A DNA stretch of 64,000 nucleotides from Galbitalea sp036271875 (GTDB taxonomy: Bacteria; Actinomycetota; Actinomycetes; Actinomycetales; Microbacteriaceae). Position numbers and translations under genes: made by a program. Below are positions 8,161 through 17,624 of the stretch, in pieces. The notes beneath the pieces are model-generated. The model ran no database searches. It saw only the letters and a program-made list of their open reading frames with translations, and was not told where the DNA came from. The DNA is taken from the NCBI GenBank assembly GCA_036271875.1, contig DATAZU010000011.1, forward strand, positions 1 to 64,000, in the 5' to 3' direction. Each line of letters opens with the position of its first letter. Position 1 is the first letter of the stretch.

Positions 8161-8213
8161 TCGATTCGCACGGCGCTTTTCGTGCGTCGGGCTACTCAGC
8201 AAACTACGGGAAC
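8161..8213. repeat. REP-like dispersed repeat, copy B
   Basis: This copy starts tcgattcgc and contains gtcgggctactcagc, matching copy A at 5078-5129. It lies just downstream of higA. The remaining bases up to 8431 hold a short inverted repeat (CCTCAC-CGT-GTGAGG, 8344-8358) and the leader of the surface-protein gene; no gene is visible. Confidence 0.5.
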
Positions 8214-8431
8214 GCGGTCTCGGTACGGCATCCAGCGCGCTCGGCCACTGGACGGATCGCCCACTCGACCACCGCGGCGACCAACAAGTAATACTCAGAA
8301 TTCCGCGACGAGTTGCCCTCGGAGGGGTAGAGTCCAGCCATACCCTCACCGTGTGAGGTTGGTACGAACACCTAGCATTCTCGAAAATCCGAACATTATC
8401 GTGTCATCGCTGACACGAAGAGGCACTTCTC

Positions 8432-11400
8432 GTGACCACAATGCCCAATTGGTTTGCAATTCGACGCGCTCAAAGTAAAAAGATCACCGCCGTCGTAACG
8501 GTTCTCGCCCTTGTCGGGCTCTCGCTTTCTCTTGCGCTCGCCCCGGTTCAGCCGGCGGCCGCGAGTGGCGACGGCCAGACCTACTACGGCTCTCCCCAGA
8601 CGCTCGACGGAGAGCAGTGCTATGTCGGCACGTACACGGTGCCCGCCGACGTCACCTACGTACACATCAAGGCGATTGGCCAGGTGGGCGAAGAGGGCTA
8701 CAGCGAGGGCTTCACCGGGGGCACCGGTGGGGCAGGCGGATACGTCGACGCGATCGTGCCCGTTACGCCCGGCGAGGTACTTTATGCGGCGCCGACATCC
8801 AGCCTGGCGATGCAGTGGGGTGCGACAGCCGCGGGTGGTTCGGGCGGACATCCATCCTTCGTGTCATCGGTCGACCCAACGGGCGCCTGCAACGCCTCGA
8901 ATCCCGGTGCACTTCCGGCATCCTCGCTCCTCGTGGTGGCGGCCGGTGGTGGCGGCGGCGGTTCAGGCATTGAGGGCACCGGAGGTGCCGGCGGCGCGGC
9001 CGGCGGCGCTGGAGTTCCCGGTGGCCACAACGATGCTGTCGATGGCGGGCCGGGTGCCCCGGGCACCCAGAGCGGCGGTGGCGCCGGCGGCGCGGCCGGT
9101 CACTCGGGAAGTTCCCACGCGGCGGACCCCGGTGGCAATGGCGCGTACATCAGCGGCGGAAATCTCGGCGATGACGAAGCGGGAACCACTGCCGGATCCG
9201 GTGGCGGTGGTGGCGGCGGCTACTACGGCGGCGGTGGCGGCGGTGGCGGATACGGCGGCGGTTCCGGCGGTGGCGGCGGTGGCTCGAACTATGTCCAGAC
9301 CGGCGTGCCAACAACTCCGCCGAGCTCCAACGGCGACTTCGGAACCAACTGGGCCGGGACGTTCGCCAACACATCCGAAGCGGTCACCACGCCCACGATT
9401 GTCATCGCGCCGGTTCTCACGACGAGTGGCACGGTGACGATGTCGCCGGATCCGGGATTCTCCGGATCCACCGCGACACTCACGGCGACCTTCCGGGATC
9501 AGGATGGGGATCTCGTCCCCGATGGAACGGTTGCGTTCACGTTCGGAACCTTCAGCGGCGGCGGATCGACATCGCTCGGCACCGCGACGATCTCTCATGG
9601 CGTCGCAAGCGTCACGACGACAGTGCTGCCCGAAACCGACGACGTGGTCGTCGCGGCGAGCTACTCGGGCTTCACGAATGACTCCGTTTACGATCTGCCC
9701 TCCGAGGCCGGGTCGTCGAAGCTGGTCATCGGGGCGCCGGCCGCTCCTCCGACGATCACGACGCAACCCCTCACCACTGTCGCCACATACGGCGACGTTT
9801 TTCCCCTGATCGCCGGAGCGAGTGCGAACCCGGCCGCCACCGTGCAGTGGCAGAAGTCTCCCGACAACGTGTCGGCCGACTTCGTCAACGTGACGGGAAC
9901 GTGGGGCGATGTCTACGATCCGGATACCTCGGCCATCGACTCCACCGGCAAGTGGTACCGAGCGGTCTACACGAACATGGGCGGATCGGTCACGACGAAC
10001 GCCGTGAAGGTGACCGTTGTGCCATCCCCTCTGACCATCACCGCGGATGACAAGTCGATCAGCTTCGGCAGTGGCGCCCCCGCGTACACGGTCACCTACT
10101 CGACCACCGATCCGAAAGCTCAAACGACCTTCAAGGGAACCGATACCGCGGCAACCCTGAGCGGAACACTCACTTGCGGCACGACGCCAACAGACACCTC
10201 AACGCTCGCGATCGGCGACCACGCGATCAACTGCTCCGGACTGAGCTCGCCGAAATATTCGATCACCTACGTGGCGGGAACTCTCGGAGTCAAGGCCAAC
10301 TCCCAGACCATCCACTTCTCGTCGACTCCGACGACGACCGTTGCCGGCAATACCTACCAGGTGACGGCAACCGGCGGCGCTTCGGGTAAGCCCGTAGTTT
10401 TCACGCTCGATCCGTCGAGCGACCCCAGTTGGTGCTCGATGAACGCGTCCGGCCTGGTCACCTTTACGGCGGTGTACGCCGACCTCGGCCAGGGCACCTG
10501 CGTCATCGACGCCAACGAGGCGGGCAACGCGACCTACCCAGCTGCGCCCACTGTCCAACAGGTACTCACCGTCAGCGCCTCGCCGCCGGTCATCACCAAT
10601 GCACCGCAGGATGTGACCGTCGACTACGGGCACAACGCGGTGTTCTACTCGACGGCCAGCGGCATCCCGACTCCTGTTCTGCAGTGGAACTATTCGACCA
10701 CCCGGGGCAGCTCGTACAGCTTCCCGAACGACGACGGCTTCGGAAACCTTGTTCTCACCACGCCACACGTCTCGGACTCGGGCGCGTGGGTGCGAGCGAG
10801 CTACTACAACGCTGGCGTGCAAGCCTTCTTCGCGACAAGCGATTGGGCACACCTCACCGTCAATCCCGTGCCACTCACCATCAAGCCGAGCAGCGCGACC
10901 CTCAACTACGGATCAACGACGCCGACGGTGACTTTTGACTACACCGGCTTCGTGAACGGTGACGGCGCGTCATCCCTCGCGACCCAGCCAACGTGTACGA
11001 CGACACTCACGGCAACGACGCCTCCCGGCACCTATCCGAACGCGATCACCTGTTCGGGAGCGGTCGACTCGGACTACACGATCGGCTACGAGACCGGCCC
11101 CGCGACCGTGATCGCCGACCCGTTGACCATTGCAGCGACGGATGTTGGCATTACATACGGCGAGGCCACGCCTGCCTTGACCCCGTCCTACGACGGATTC
11201 GCTAACTCCGAGGGCCCGTCGGATCTCGACGGCACGGTGACCTGCTCGACCGACCCGATCGATGGCGTTGGCCAGTACACGATCAGCTGTGCGGGAGCCA
11301 CATCGGCCGATTACACGATCACGTACTCGACGGCCACCCTCACGGTCGCCACGGCACCGTTGACGATCACGGCCGAGGCGGTGCCGTACCACTACGGCGA

Positions 11401-14080
11401 CAACACCGTGTCCGTCTCGCCCGGCTATGACGGATTCGTGAACGGCGACACGGCCGGCTCGCTCTCGACGTCGCCGACCTGCGTGATCGACTCGGACTAT
11501 CTGGCCTCGCTCAACAGCGGATTCGGCGACTATGGCGATATCGCGACCTGCTTCGGCGCTGTCGATCCGAACTACGACATCAGTTACGTGGCCGGCGACC
11601 TTACCTCATCACCCGCGCCACTGACCATCGCCGCTCGAAGCTACGAAATCACCTACGGCGATTCGCTGCCCGATGTGACGGCGGACTACGACGGACTCGT
11701 CAACGGCGACCTCGCGCCGACGCCCGCATCCCATCCGCGATTCTCCGGAACGCTCACCTGTTCGACGGGACCCGTACACGACGCCGGCAGCTACCCGATC
11801 ACCTGCAGTGGCATCGGATCCAGCTTCTACCTGATCACGTATCAGGCGGGCACGCTCGTCGTTGACCCGGCTCCGCTTCTCGTCGTCGCGTCCGATGGCG
11901 AGTCGACCTACGGTGGCGCAGCACCAACGATCACTCCCTCCTATACCGGGCTCACGAACGGCGACAGTGCGCCAACAGTTGCGCCGACGTGTGTTGCGAA
12001 TACGGATGCCCACACCGCAGCCGGCATCCACGCGTCTATCTCGACGTGCTCGGGAGCGAGCGACGGCAACTACGCGATCAGCTATCTGGCCGGTACGGTC
12101 ACGGTTGATCCTGCGGCGTTGAAGGTAACGGCATCCAACGGGACAAATGTCTACGGTTCGCCGGCACCGCACATCACGGCGGACTATTCCGGCTTCGTCA
12201 ACGGTGATGGTACGGGAGCGCTCACCGCTGCGCCGATCTGTTCGACCAGTACCTCCGCGATCACGCCCGCTGGCGCGCATCCCGATACCGCGAATTGCTC
12301 TGGGCTCGTCGACTCGAACTATGTCGTCAGCTACGTTCCGGGCGCGGTCAACGTGACCGCAGCGCCCGTCATCGTGACGGCATCCAGCGGGACCTCGGTT
12401 TACGGCAGTTTGCCGCCGACCGTAACTGCCTCGTACGCGGGTCTGGTCAACAACGAGAACGAAGCGGTCTTCTCGTCGCAGCCGACCTGCGCGACGACCG
12501 TGACCGCCTCGGCCGGCGTTGGCGACTACTCCGGCGCAGCCAGCTGCTCTGGTGCCGTTGACCCGAACTACACCTTCAGCTACCTGACCGGGAATGACTC
12601 GGTTACGGTCGCTGCGCTAACGATCACCGCGTCGGATGGCGAGTCGATCTACGGCGATGACGCCCCAACGATCACGCCGTCGTATGACGGGCTCGTGAAC
12701 GGCGATCTGGCGCCGACGATCGCTCCGATTTGCGACTCGAACACCGATGCACTGACGGCCGCGAGCACGTACCTCGACATGTCCACCTGCGTCAACGCCG
12801 TCGATGACAACTATGCGATCAGCTATCTGCCGGGAACAGTCACGATCGACCGCGCGCCTCTTCAGGTCACGGCGTCCGATGGCACCAATGTCTACGGCTC
12901 CTCCGCGCCGCTGATTACGGCGGGATACTCCGGCTTCGTCAACCACGAGGACGCCGGTACCTTCACAGACCTGCCGCTCTGCTCGACAAGCACGTCTGCC
13001 GCGACGCCGGTTGGCGTCTATGCCGATGTGACTGGCTGTTCGGGTGCGGTTGATCCCAACTATGACTTCAGCTACATCCCGGGTGGGGTTACGGTGACGG
13101 CGGCGCCCATTGTTGTGACGGCATCCAGCGACAGCTCGATCTACGGGAGTCCGGCGCCGACGGTGACCGCGTCGCTTTCCGGATTCGTCAACGATGAGAC
13201 CGATGCTGTTCTCTCGTCGGCACCGACCTGCGGCACGACGGTAACCCCGGTGACGTCGGTTGGCACGTATTCCGGTGCGGCAACGTGCGCGGGCGCGGAT
13301 GCCGCCAACTACAGCTTCAGCTACGTGGCCGGTGACGATGCGGTCACGCTCGCGCTGCTGACCATCACCGCTTCCAGCTCGCATTCCGTGTACGGCGCGG
13401 CTCCGGCTGCAATCATCCCGAGCTACTCCGGCTTCGAGAACAGCGACAGCGCAGCCACCCTGTCGACTGAACCGACCTGCACGACAATCGTGACGGCGAC
13501 GACGGATGCCGGAACCTACGCGGGCGGCGCAACCTGCGCCGGTGCGGCCGACTCCAACTACCAGATCGCCTACGTGGCGAGCGATGCGATCGTCACGAAG
13601 GCGCCGCTGAAGGTCAGCGTCGATTCGCAGAGCCGCGCGTTCGATTCACCAAACGCTCCGTTCGCGGCCAGCTATTCCGGCATGGTCAATGGCGACAGCG
13701 TGGCCAGTCTCGGAACGCTCGTATTCACCACGAATGCGACACAGTCGAGCGATCCCGGCACGTACGCGGTCACCGCTTCCGGACTCGTGTCGAACGACTA
13801 CTCCGTTACATACATCGCCGGACTGCTCACGGTCGGCGCGAAGCCGCTTGCCGATACCGCTCCGGTACCCGAGTCGGCATCGGATGGAACAGGATCGGCA
13901 TCGGGCGGGTCAAAGTCCGGCGGGACCGGGTCGAAGTCCGCCGGTGGTGGGGCATCCACGACCGGAGCCGCGCACCAGCTTGCCGGAGCGAACCTCACCT
14001 GGCTGTGGATTCTGCTCGGGATTGTCGCACTGTTGGTTGCGGCCGGGATCGTCGTCCTGGTGCGCAGGCGGCCGCAGTAA
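8432..14080 (+). CDS. Giant surface protein with Gly-rich head and about 13 MBG repeats
   Basis: The 1,882-residue protein starts at GTG 8432 (AAGAGG eight bases upstream) with a signal peptide, probable cleavage after VQPAAA near residue 45. A glycine-rich region (about 155-290) is followed by two Ig-like segments and about 13 MBG-type repeats from residue 533 to about 1807, each near 80 residues with the pattern YG...P.....Y.GFVNGD and two conserved cysteines (P-T-C and C-S-G-A) that could form a disulfide. A Ser/Gly/Thr-rich linker, one membrane helix (about 1856-1876) and RRRPQ end the protein. There is no LPXTG-type sortase signal, so it is anchored by the helix. MBG repeats occur in bacterial adhesins, so a role in attachment is inferred. 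Repeats 6-8 and 9-11 form two blocks of identical length. Confidence 0.9.
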   Translation: MTTMPNWFAIRRAQSKKITAVVTVLALVGLSLSLALAPVQPAAASGDGQTYYGSPQTLDGEQCYVGTYTVPADVTYVHIKAIGQVGEEGYSEGFTGGTGGAGGYVDAIVPVTPGEVLYAAPTSSLAMQWGATAAGGSGGHPSFVSSVDPTGACNASNPGALPASSLLVVAAGGGGGGSGIEGTGGAGGAAGGAGVPGGHNDAVDGGPGAPGTQSGGGAGGAAGHSGSSHAADPGGNGAYISGGNLGDDEAGTTAGSGGGGGGGYYGGGGGGGGYGGGSGGGGGGSNYVQTGVPTTPPSSNGDFGTNWAGTFANTSEAVTTPTIVIAPVLTTSGTVTMSPDPGFSGSTATLTATFRDQDGDLVPDGTVAFTFGTFSGGGSTSLGTATISHGVASVTTTVLPETDDVVVAASYSGFTNDSVYDLPSEAGSSKLVIGAPAAPPTITTQPLTTVATYGDVFPLIAGASANPAATVQWQKSPDNVSADFVNVTGTWGDVYDPDTSAIDSTGKWYRAVYTNMGGSVTTNAVKVTVVPSPLTITADDKSISFGSGAPAYTVTYSTTDPKAQTTFKGTDTAATLSGTLTCGTTPTDTSTLAIGDHAINCSGLSSPKYSITYVAGTLGVKANSQTIHFSSTPTTTVAGNTYQVTATGGASGKPVVFTLDPSSDPSWCSMNASGLVTFTAVYADLGQGTCVIDANEAGNATYPAAPTVQQVLTVSASPPVITNAPQDVTVDYGHNAVFYSTASGIPTPVLQWNYSTTRGSSYSFPNDDGFGNLVLTTPHVSDSGAWVRASYYNAGVQAFFATSDWAHLTVNPVPLTIKPSSATLNYGSTTPTVTFDYTGFVNGDGASSLATQPTCTTTLTATTPPGTYPNAITCSGAVDSDYTIGYETGPATVIADPLTIAATDVGITYGEATPALTPSYDGFANSEGPSDLDGTVTCSTDPIDGVGQYTISCAGATSADYTITYSTATLTVATAPLTITAEAVPYHYGDNTVSVSPGYDGFVNGDTAGSLSTSPTCVIDSDYLASLNSGFGDYGDIATCFGAVDPNYDISYVAGDLTSSPAPLTIAARSYEITYGDSLPDVTADYDGLVNGDLAPTPASHPRFSGTLTCSTGPVHDAGSYPITCSGIGSSFYLITYQAGTLVVDPAPLLVVASDGESTYGGAAPTITPSYTGLTNGDSAPTVAPTCVANTDAHTAAGIHASISTCSGASDGNYAISYLAGTVTVDPAALKVTASNGTNVYGSPAPHITADYSGFVNGDGTGALTAAPICSTSTSAITPAGAHPDTANCSGLVDSNYVVSYVPGAVNVTAAPVIVTASSGTSVYGSLPPTVTASYAGLVNNENEAVFSSQPTCATTVTASAGVGDYSGAASCSGAVDPNYTFSYLTGNDSVTVAALTITASDGESIYGDDAPTITPSYDGLVNGDLAPTIAPICDSNTDALTAASTYLDMSTCVNAVDDNYAISYLPGTVTIDRAPLQVTASDGTNVYGSSAPLITAGYSGFVNHEDAGTFTDLPLCSTSTSAATPVGVYADVTGCSGAVDPNYDFSYIPGGVTVTAAPIVVTASSDSSIYGSPAPTVTASLSGFVNDETDAVLSSAPTCGTTVTPVTSVGTYSGAATCAGADAANYSFSYVAGDDAVTLALLTITASSSHSVYGAAPAAIIPSYSGFENSDSAATLSTEPTCTTIVTATTDAGTYAGGATCAGAADSNYQIAYVASDAIVTKAPLKVSVDSQSRAFDSPNAPFAASYSGMVNGDSVASLGTLVFTTNATQSSDPGTYAVTASGLVSNDYSVTYIAGLLTVGAKPLADTAPVPESASDGTGSASGGSKSGGTGSKSAGGGASTTGAAHQLAGANLTWLWILLGIVALLVAAGIVVLVRRRPQ
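11870..13351 (+). repeat. Two tandem 741-nt blocks of three MBG repeats each
   Basis: Block 1 (11870-12610) and block 2 (12611-13351) are both exactly 741 bases, 247 codons. Their three units correspond in order: ASDGES.YG, AS(N/D)GTNVYGS and ASS..S.YGS begin the matching units. This is the expected footprint of an in-frame duplication of a three-repeat unit followed by divergence. Confidence 0.8.
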
Positions 14081-14103
14081 TCATCGCTCGCGGGATCGCG
14101 CGC

Positions 14104-15480
14104 TCAGCCGAGCGCCCGTCGGACCGCCTCTAGTGAGAAGGCCACGTCCGCAGCATCCGTCGACCAGTTGCTAACGGAGATGCGCAGGATGTCGTGGCCC
14201 TGCCACTTGGAGCCGGACATCCAGACCGCGCCGTCCGCGATGAGGGCGGCGGTAACGGCGCGGGTGCGTTCGTCCGAGCCGAAGTGCAGCGAGACCTGGG
14301 TGAAGACGTCGTCGTTCAAGACGGTGACATCCGGTAACGCAGACAGGCCGGCAGCGAGCGCCTGAGCGTTCGCGACTAGCCCGTCCACGAGCGCGATGAC
14401 GCCGGACTTTCCGAGCTGCCGCAGCGCGGCCCAGACCGGGACGCCGCGCGCCCGCCGCGACAACTCGGGGGTGTGATCATACGGGTCCGCGGCGCCGGCA
14501 TCATCCCGAATCAGATAGCTCGTCGACGTGCCCAGCGCGGCTCGAGTCACACCGGGGCGAGCGATGATCGCGACGCCGCAGTCGTATGGCGTGTTGAGAG
14601 TCTTGTGAGCATCCGTCGCCCACGAGTCGGCGAGTTCGATGCCGTCCAGCTGGCCGCGCAGCGAGGGTGACGCGGCGGCCCAGAGCCCGAAGGCGCCATC
14701 CACGTGCGCCCAGGCGCCGCGGGCGTGAGCCAGCTCGACGCACTCACGCATCGGGTCGAACGCGCCCGAGTGCAGGTTACCGGCCTGCAGGACGACGATG
14801 ACCGGCCCGGATGTCGCAGCCAGGGCCTCCGCGAGTGCCGACGGCACGATCCGCCCCTGGTCGTCTGCCTCGACGATTGTCGGCAGGCCGAGTCCGAGAT
14901 AGCGCAACGCGAGGTCGACGGATGCGTGTCGCTCGGCTCCCGCGAGCACCGTCACGGCGGGCGCGCCCTGTAGGCCCCGGGTGTTGACGTCCCAGCCGGC
15001 GGCATCCAGAACGGATGCGCGGGCCGCTGCAAGCCCCGTCCAGTTGGCCATTGTCGCGCCGGTTGTGAAACCGACGTCCGAGTCGGCCGGCAATCCCAGC
15101 AGGTCGAGCAGCCACTCGCCCGCGACCTCCTCGATGGCCGCCGTTGACGGGGACGCGTAGCGCATTCCGGCGTTCTGGTCCCAGGCGCTGACCAGTACAT
15201 CGGCACCGAGCGCCGCCGGAAGAGTGCCGCCGATGACCCAGCCGAAGAAACGTCCGGACGGCATCGCCATCAGCCCCGGCTCGGCGAGCGTCGCAAGCTC
15301 GTCGACGACCGCAACCGCGTCGATCGGACCATCCTGCAGCGGACGCCCGAACACCGCTTTCATCTGCTCAACATTCGCGGATGGCGCGACCCGGCGATCC
15401 GGGATCGAGTCGATCCACTCGGATGCGTGCGTGCTCGCGCGATCGAGGACGGCCTTGTACTCAGCGGGATTCAGATCCAT
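14104..15480 (-). CDS. PLP-dependent group II decarboxylase-like enzyme
   Basis: The 458-residue protein belongs to the fold-type I aromatic-amino-acid/glutamate decarboxylase family. With the start at 15480 (MDLNPAEYKAVLDRA) the PLP-binding lysine is K293 in DSWATDAHKTLNTPYD, the cofactor-stacking region is TTGATMANWTGL (139-150), and HVDGAFG (259-265) supplies the Asp that binds the pyridine nitrogen. Earlier in-frame starts at 15516 and 15570 would add a Lys/Pro-rich extension; none has a clear ribosome binding site. It probably decarboxylates an aromatic amino acid or a related substrate, but the substrate cannot be read from the sequence. A remnant of a related gene lies at 4922-5024. 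Confidence 0.87.
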   Translation of the reverse strand: MDLNPAEYKAVLDRASTHASEWIDSIPDRRVAPSANVEQMKAVFGRPLQDGPIDAVAVVDELATLAEPGLMAMPSGRFFGWVIGGTLPAALGADVLVSAWDQNAGMRYASPSTAAIEEVAGEWLLDLLGLPADSDVGFTTGATMANWTGLAAARASVLDAAGWDVNTRGLQGAPAVTVLAGAERHASVDLALRYLGLGLPTIVEADDQGRIVPSALAEALAATSGPVIVVLQAGNLHSGAFDPMRECVELAHARGAWAHVDGAFGLWAAASPSLRGQLDGIELADSWATDAHKTLNTPYDCGVAIIARPGVTRAALGTSTSYLIRDDAGAADPYDHTPELSRRARGVPVWAALRQLGKSGVIALVDGLVANAQALAAGLSALPDVTVLNDDVFTQVSLHFGSDERTRAVTAALIADGAVWMSGSKWQGHDILRISVSNWSTDAADVAFSLEAVRRALG

Positions 15481-15640
15481 GCCGGAAGCGTACTGGGCCG
15501 ATCGCCGGGGTGCCATGGCCACGGGGGAATGGGTGGCTTTGGGCTTTGTCTTCTCCTCAACAAGTGGCATCCGCGACGAGTTGTAAACAGCTTTTGACCA
15601 GCTTATTTGGAATGTCAGTTCACTATGTCAGAGTGGATTC

Positions 15641-17041
15641 ATGCCCGAAATCGCCGAAAAGCTTCAGCAGGTAACCGCCCTGCTCGGCGATCTTGCGCGG
15701 GTTGATCGCGGCGCGATTTCCGATGCCGATCTTGTTGCGATGCTGGCCTCCGAAGAGGCGGCCGGGCGGTTCCTTGACACTTCTCGCGTGTTGACGGCTG
15801 GTGAGGTGGCCGAGCGCTCGCGCTACGAACGCGGGTCCGACGGGCTCTCGATGCGCTATAGCCAGCGCAAGCCCGTCGACTTCGTGGAACAGGTGACTCG
15901 AACTTCGAAGACCGAGGCGGCCCGTCGCATCCGGGTTGGTGAGGCGATTCGTGCGCGTGAGTCGTTTCTCGGTGAAACACTGCCGCCGATTCGTCCGATC
16001 GTCGCCGAGGCCATGCGAGCAGGCGAGCTCGGAGTGGATGCGGCATCCAACATCATCGGCCACCTGGGGCGCGCAGCAAGTGGTAGCGAGGCCTCGCCCG
16101 ACAACGTGGATGCCGCGGAGACCGCGCTTGTCGCACTCGCCACGGTGCACGAGGCAGATGACGTTGCCGCCGTCGCACGGGCCTGGCGCGATGCACTCGA
16201 CCCCGACGGAATCGCGCCGCGGCACGACGAGATCCTGGCACGGCGTGGAGTGTTCATCTCGCCCGAGAAGAACGGGATCAAGACCTACAAGGTCAATGCC
16301 GGCCCGGTGCTGGCCGCCGAGTTGGATGCCGTATTCCTCGACCCGATGTCGAAGGGCGCAATTCCAAGATTTATCAGCGAAGAAGACCTCGCCCGCGCGA
16401 CAACCGCTCTCGAAGACGACAACGGCACGATGGTCTTGTCGCTCGTCGACCCGCGCACGCTCCCGCAGAAGCGCGCAGACATCCTCGAAGGTGTTCTCGC
16501 CGAGGGTCTCCGCGCTACCCAAGACGGCCCGGCGAACCTTCGCACCATCGGCTCAGTCACTGCGGTCATCCAGCTCAAGGATCTCCAGGCGGGCACTGGA
16601 TTCGGCATCCTCGAAGGCACCGACGAGGTCATCCCGGCGAGCGTTGTCCAGCAGCTGGTGTGCGAGAACGGGTTCTTCCCGCTTGTCGTGGGCAATATGG
16701 GCGAGCCGCTCTATCACGGACTAAAGAAACGGCACTTCACGAAGGCGCAACGGAGGGCGATCATCGCCCGCGACGGCGACCGATGCATCGCGAAGGGATG
16801 CCGCAAACGGGCAGCCGAATCGCATGCACACCACGTCCTGTACTTCTCAAACGGCGGCCGCACAGACGTGATCAACGGGGTGATGTTGTGCCCAGCGCAC
16901 CACGGCGCCCATCACGCGGGCGCATTCCAGATCAAGATGTTTGACGGCAAGCCGTGGATTCGCGACAGCGTCGACATCTTCGACGAGGATGCGTGGCGTC
17001 CCGCAGGCAAGAACCGCCTGATCTTCGACCTGCCGAAGTAG
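15641..17041 (+). CDS. DUF222 and HNH-endonuclease domain protein
   Basis: This is a 466-residue protein of the large actinobacterial DUF222-HNH family (13E12-repeat type). The N-terminal 330 residues are helical (DUF222). The C-terminal part has the HNH core: ARDGDRCIAKGC, then HAHHVLYFSNGGRTDVINGVMLCPAHH, with Cys and His residues in zinc-ligand spacing. The family is common in many copies in Microbacteriaceae and is often near mobile DNA; its substrate is not established, and homing or defence roles are only suggested. The gene is monocistronic and followed by a REP-type repeat array. Confidence 0.9.
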   Translation: MPEIAEKLQQVTALLGDLARVDRGAISDADLVAMLASEEAAGRFLDTSRVLTAGEVAERSRYERGSDGLSMRYSQRKPVDFVEQVTRTSKTEAARRIRVGEAIRARESFLGETLPPIRPIVAEAMRAGELGVDAASNIIGHLGRAASGSEASPDNVDAAETALVALATVHEADDVAAVARAWRDALDPDGIAPRHDEILARRGVFISPEKNGIKTYKVNAGPVLAAELDAVFLDPMSKGAIPRFISEEDLARATTALEDDNGTMVLSLVDPRTLPQKRADILEGVLAEGLRATQDGPANLRTIGSVTAVIQLKDLQAGTGFGILEGTDEVIPASVVQQLVCENGFFPLVVGNMGEPLYHGLKKRHFTKAQRRAIIARDGDRCIAKGCRKRAAESHAHHVLYFSNGGRTDVINGVMLCPAHHGAHHAGAFQIKMFDGKPWIRDSVDIFDEDAWRPAGKNRLIFDLPK

Positions 17042-17052
17042 TCTCCCGTATG

Positions 17053-17127
17053 CCCTTCGACGGGCTCAGGGACCGGAGACGATACCGGGCTCAGGGACCG
17101 GAGACTGCAACGCGCTCAGGGAGCGGG
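17053..17127. repeat. Short tandem REP-like array
   Basis: Two perfect 20-base copies of cgggctcagggaccggagac (17061-17080 and 17086-17105) and a third degenerate copy (cgcgctcagggagcggg, 17111-17127) follow cccttcga. The unit resembles the widespread cttcgacaggctcagggaccg intergenic repeat. A related copy lies inside a coding sequence at 60088-60105. Confidence 0.7.
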
Positions 17128-17145
17128 ATTACCGACCAGTCGCCG

Positions 17146-17523
17146 CTACGCGTTCTTGCGGCCGCGCAGCTTCTGCAGCGGCGACTCCGATGCGGGCATC
17201 GCCATCGTGCGCAGGTGCTCCGGGAGGCCATTGATCGTGTGGATCGTCGCGACCCGGATGGCGCGGTCGCGATCTTTCGCCAGTCGGCGGAGAGCATCCG
17301 GCGGTGTTCGCGGATTGCTCGCAACCGCAAGCCGAACCTCGGGAATCATCAGCTCGCTCATCGCCCCGAGATTCTCGACGGTCACAGAGAACTGGCCCGC
17401 AAGACGAACGCGATCTTCATCACATCCATACGTCGCAATGCTCACCTGGGCCATGTCGCCGATTGGCTCGTCCCAGCGAAACTCATGCCCGAGCGAAAAC
17501 TCCTGGCTCAACTCCATCGTCAC
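17146..17523 (-). CDS. Hypothetical protein with leucine-rich-variant-like segment
   Basis: This 125-residue protein is of unknown role. Residues about 60-95 (VRLAVASNPRTPPDALRRLAKDR) follow the pattern of leucine-rich-variant (LRV) repeats, short helical repeats that include the A-x-N-P-x-T-P-x-x-x-L-x-x-L signature. It is acidic at the N-terminus and basic at the C-terminus (RGRKNA). It stands alone, convergent with the HNH gene, with no signal peptide or membrane helix. Translation could also begin at the internal Met3. Confidence 0.6.
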   Translation of the reverse strand: MTMELSQEFSLGHEFRWDEPIGDMAQVSIATYGCDEDRVRLAGQFSVTVENLGAMSELMIPEVRLAVASNPRTPPDALRRLAKDRDRAIRVATIHTINGLPEHLRTMAMPASESPLQKLRGRKNA

Positions 17524-17624
17524 GATGATCCCCCTGCCGCGACGCTAACACCGCGGGATGCGCCACCGAGAGCCCCAAAAGACGTGACAGCGACCGGTTG
17601 CTGCCGCGCGGGACGCCGTGTGAG

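Noticed and set aside
8344..8358. CCTCAC-CGT-GTGAGG inverted repeat as terminator or operator
   Set aside because: Only six-base arms and no T-run or regulator context; too weak to call.
13990..14080. LAGAN before the C-terminal helix as a sortase LAxTG signal
   Set aside because: The Thr-Gly step is missing, so a cell-wall sortase signal cannot be claimed.
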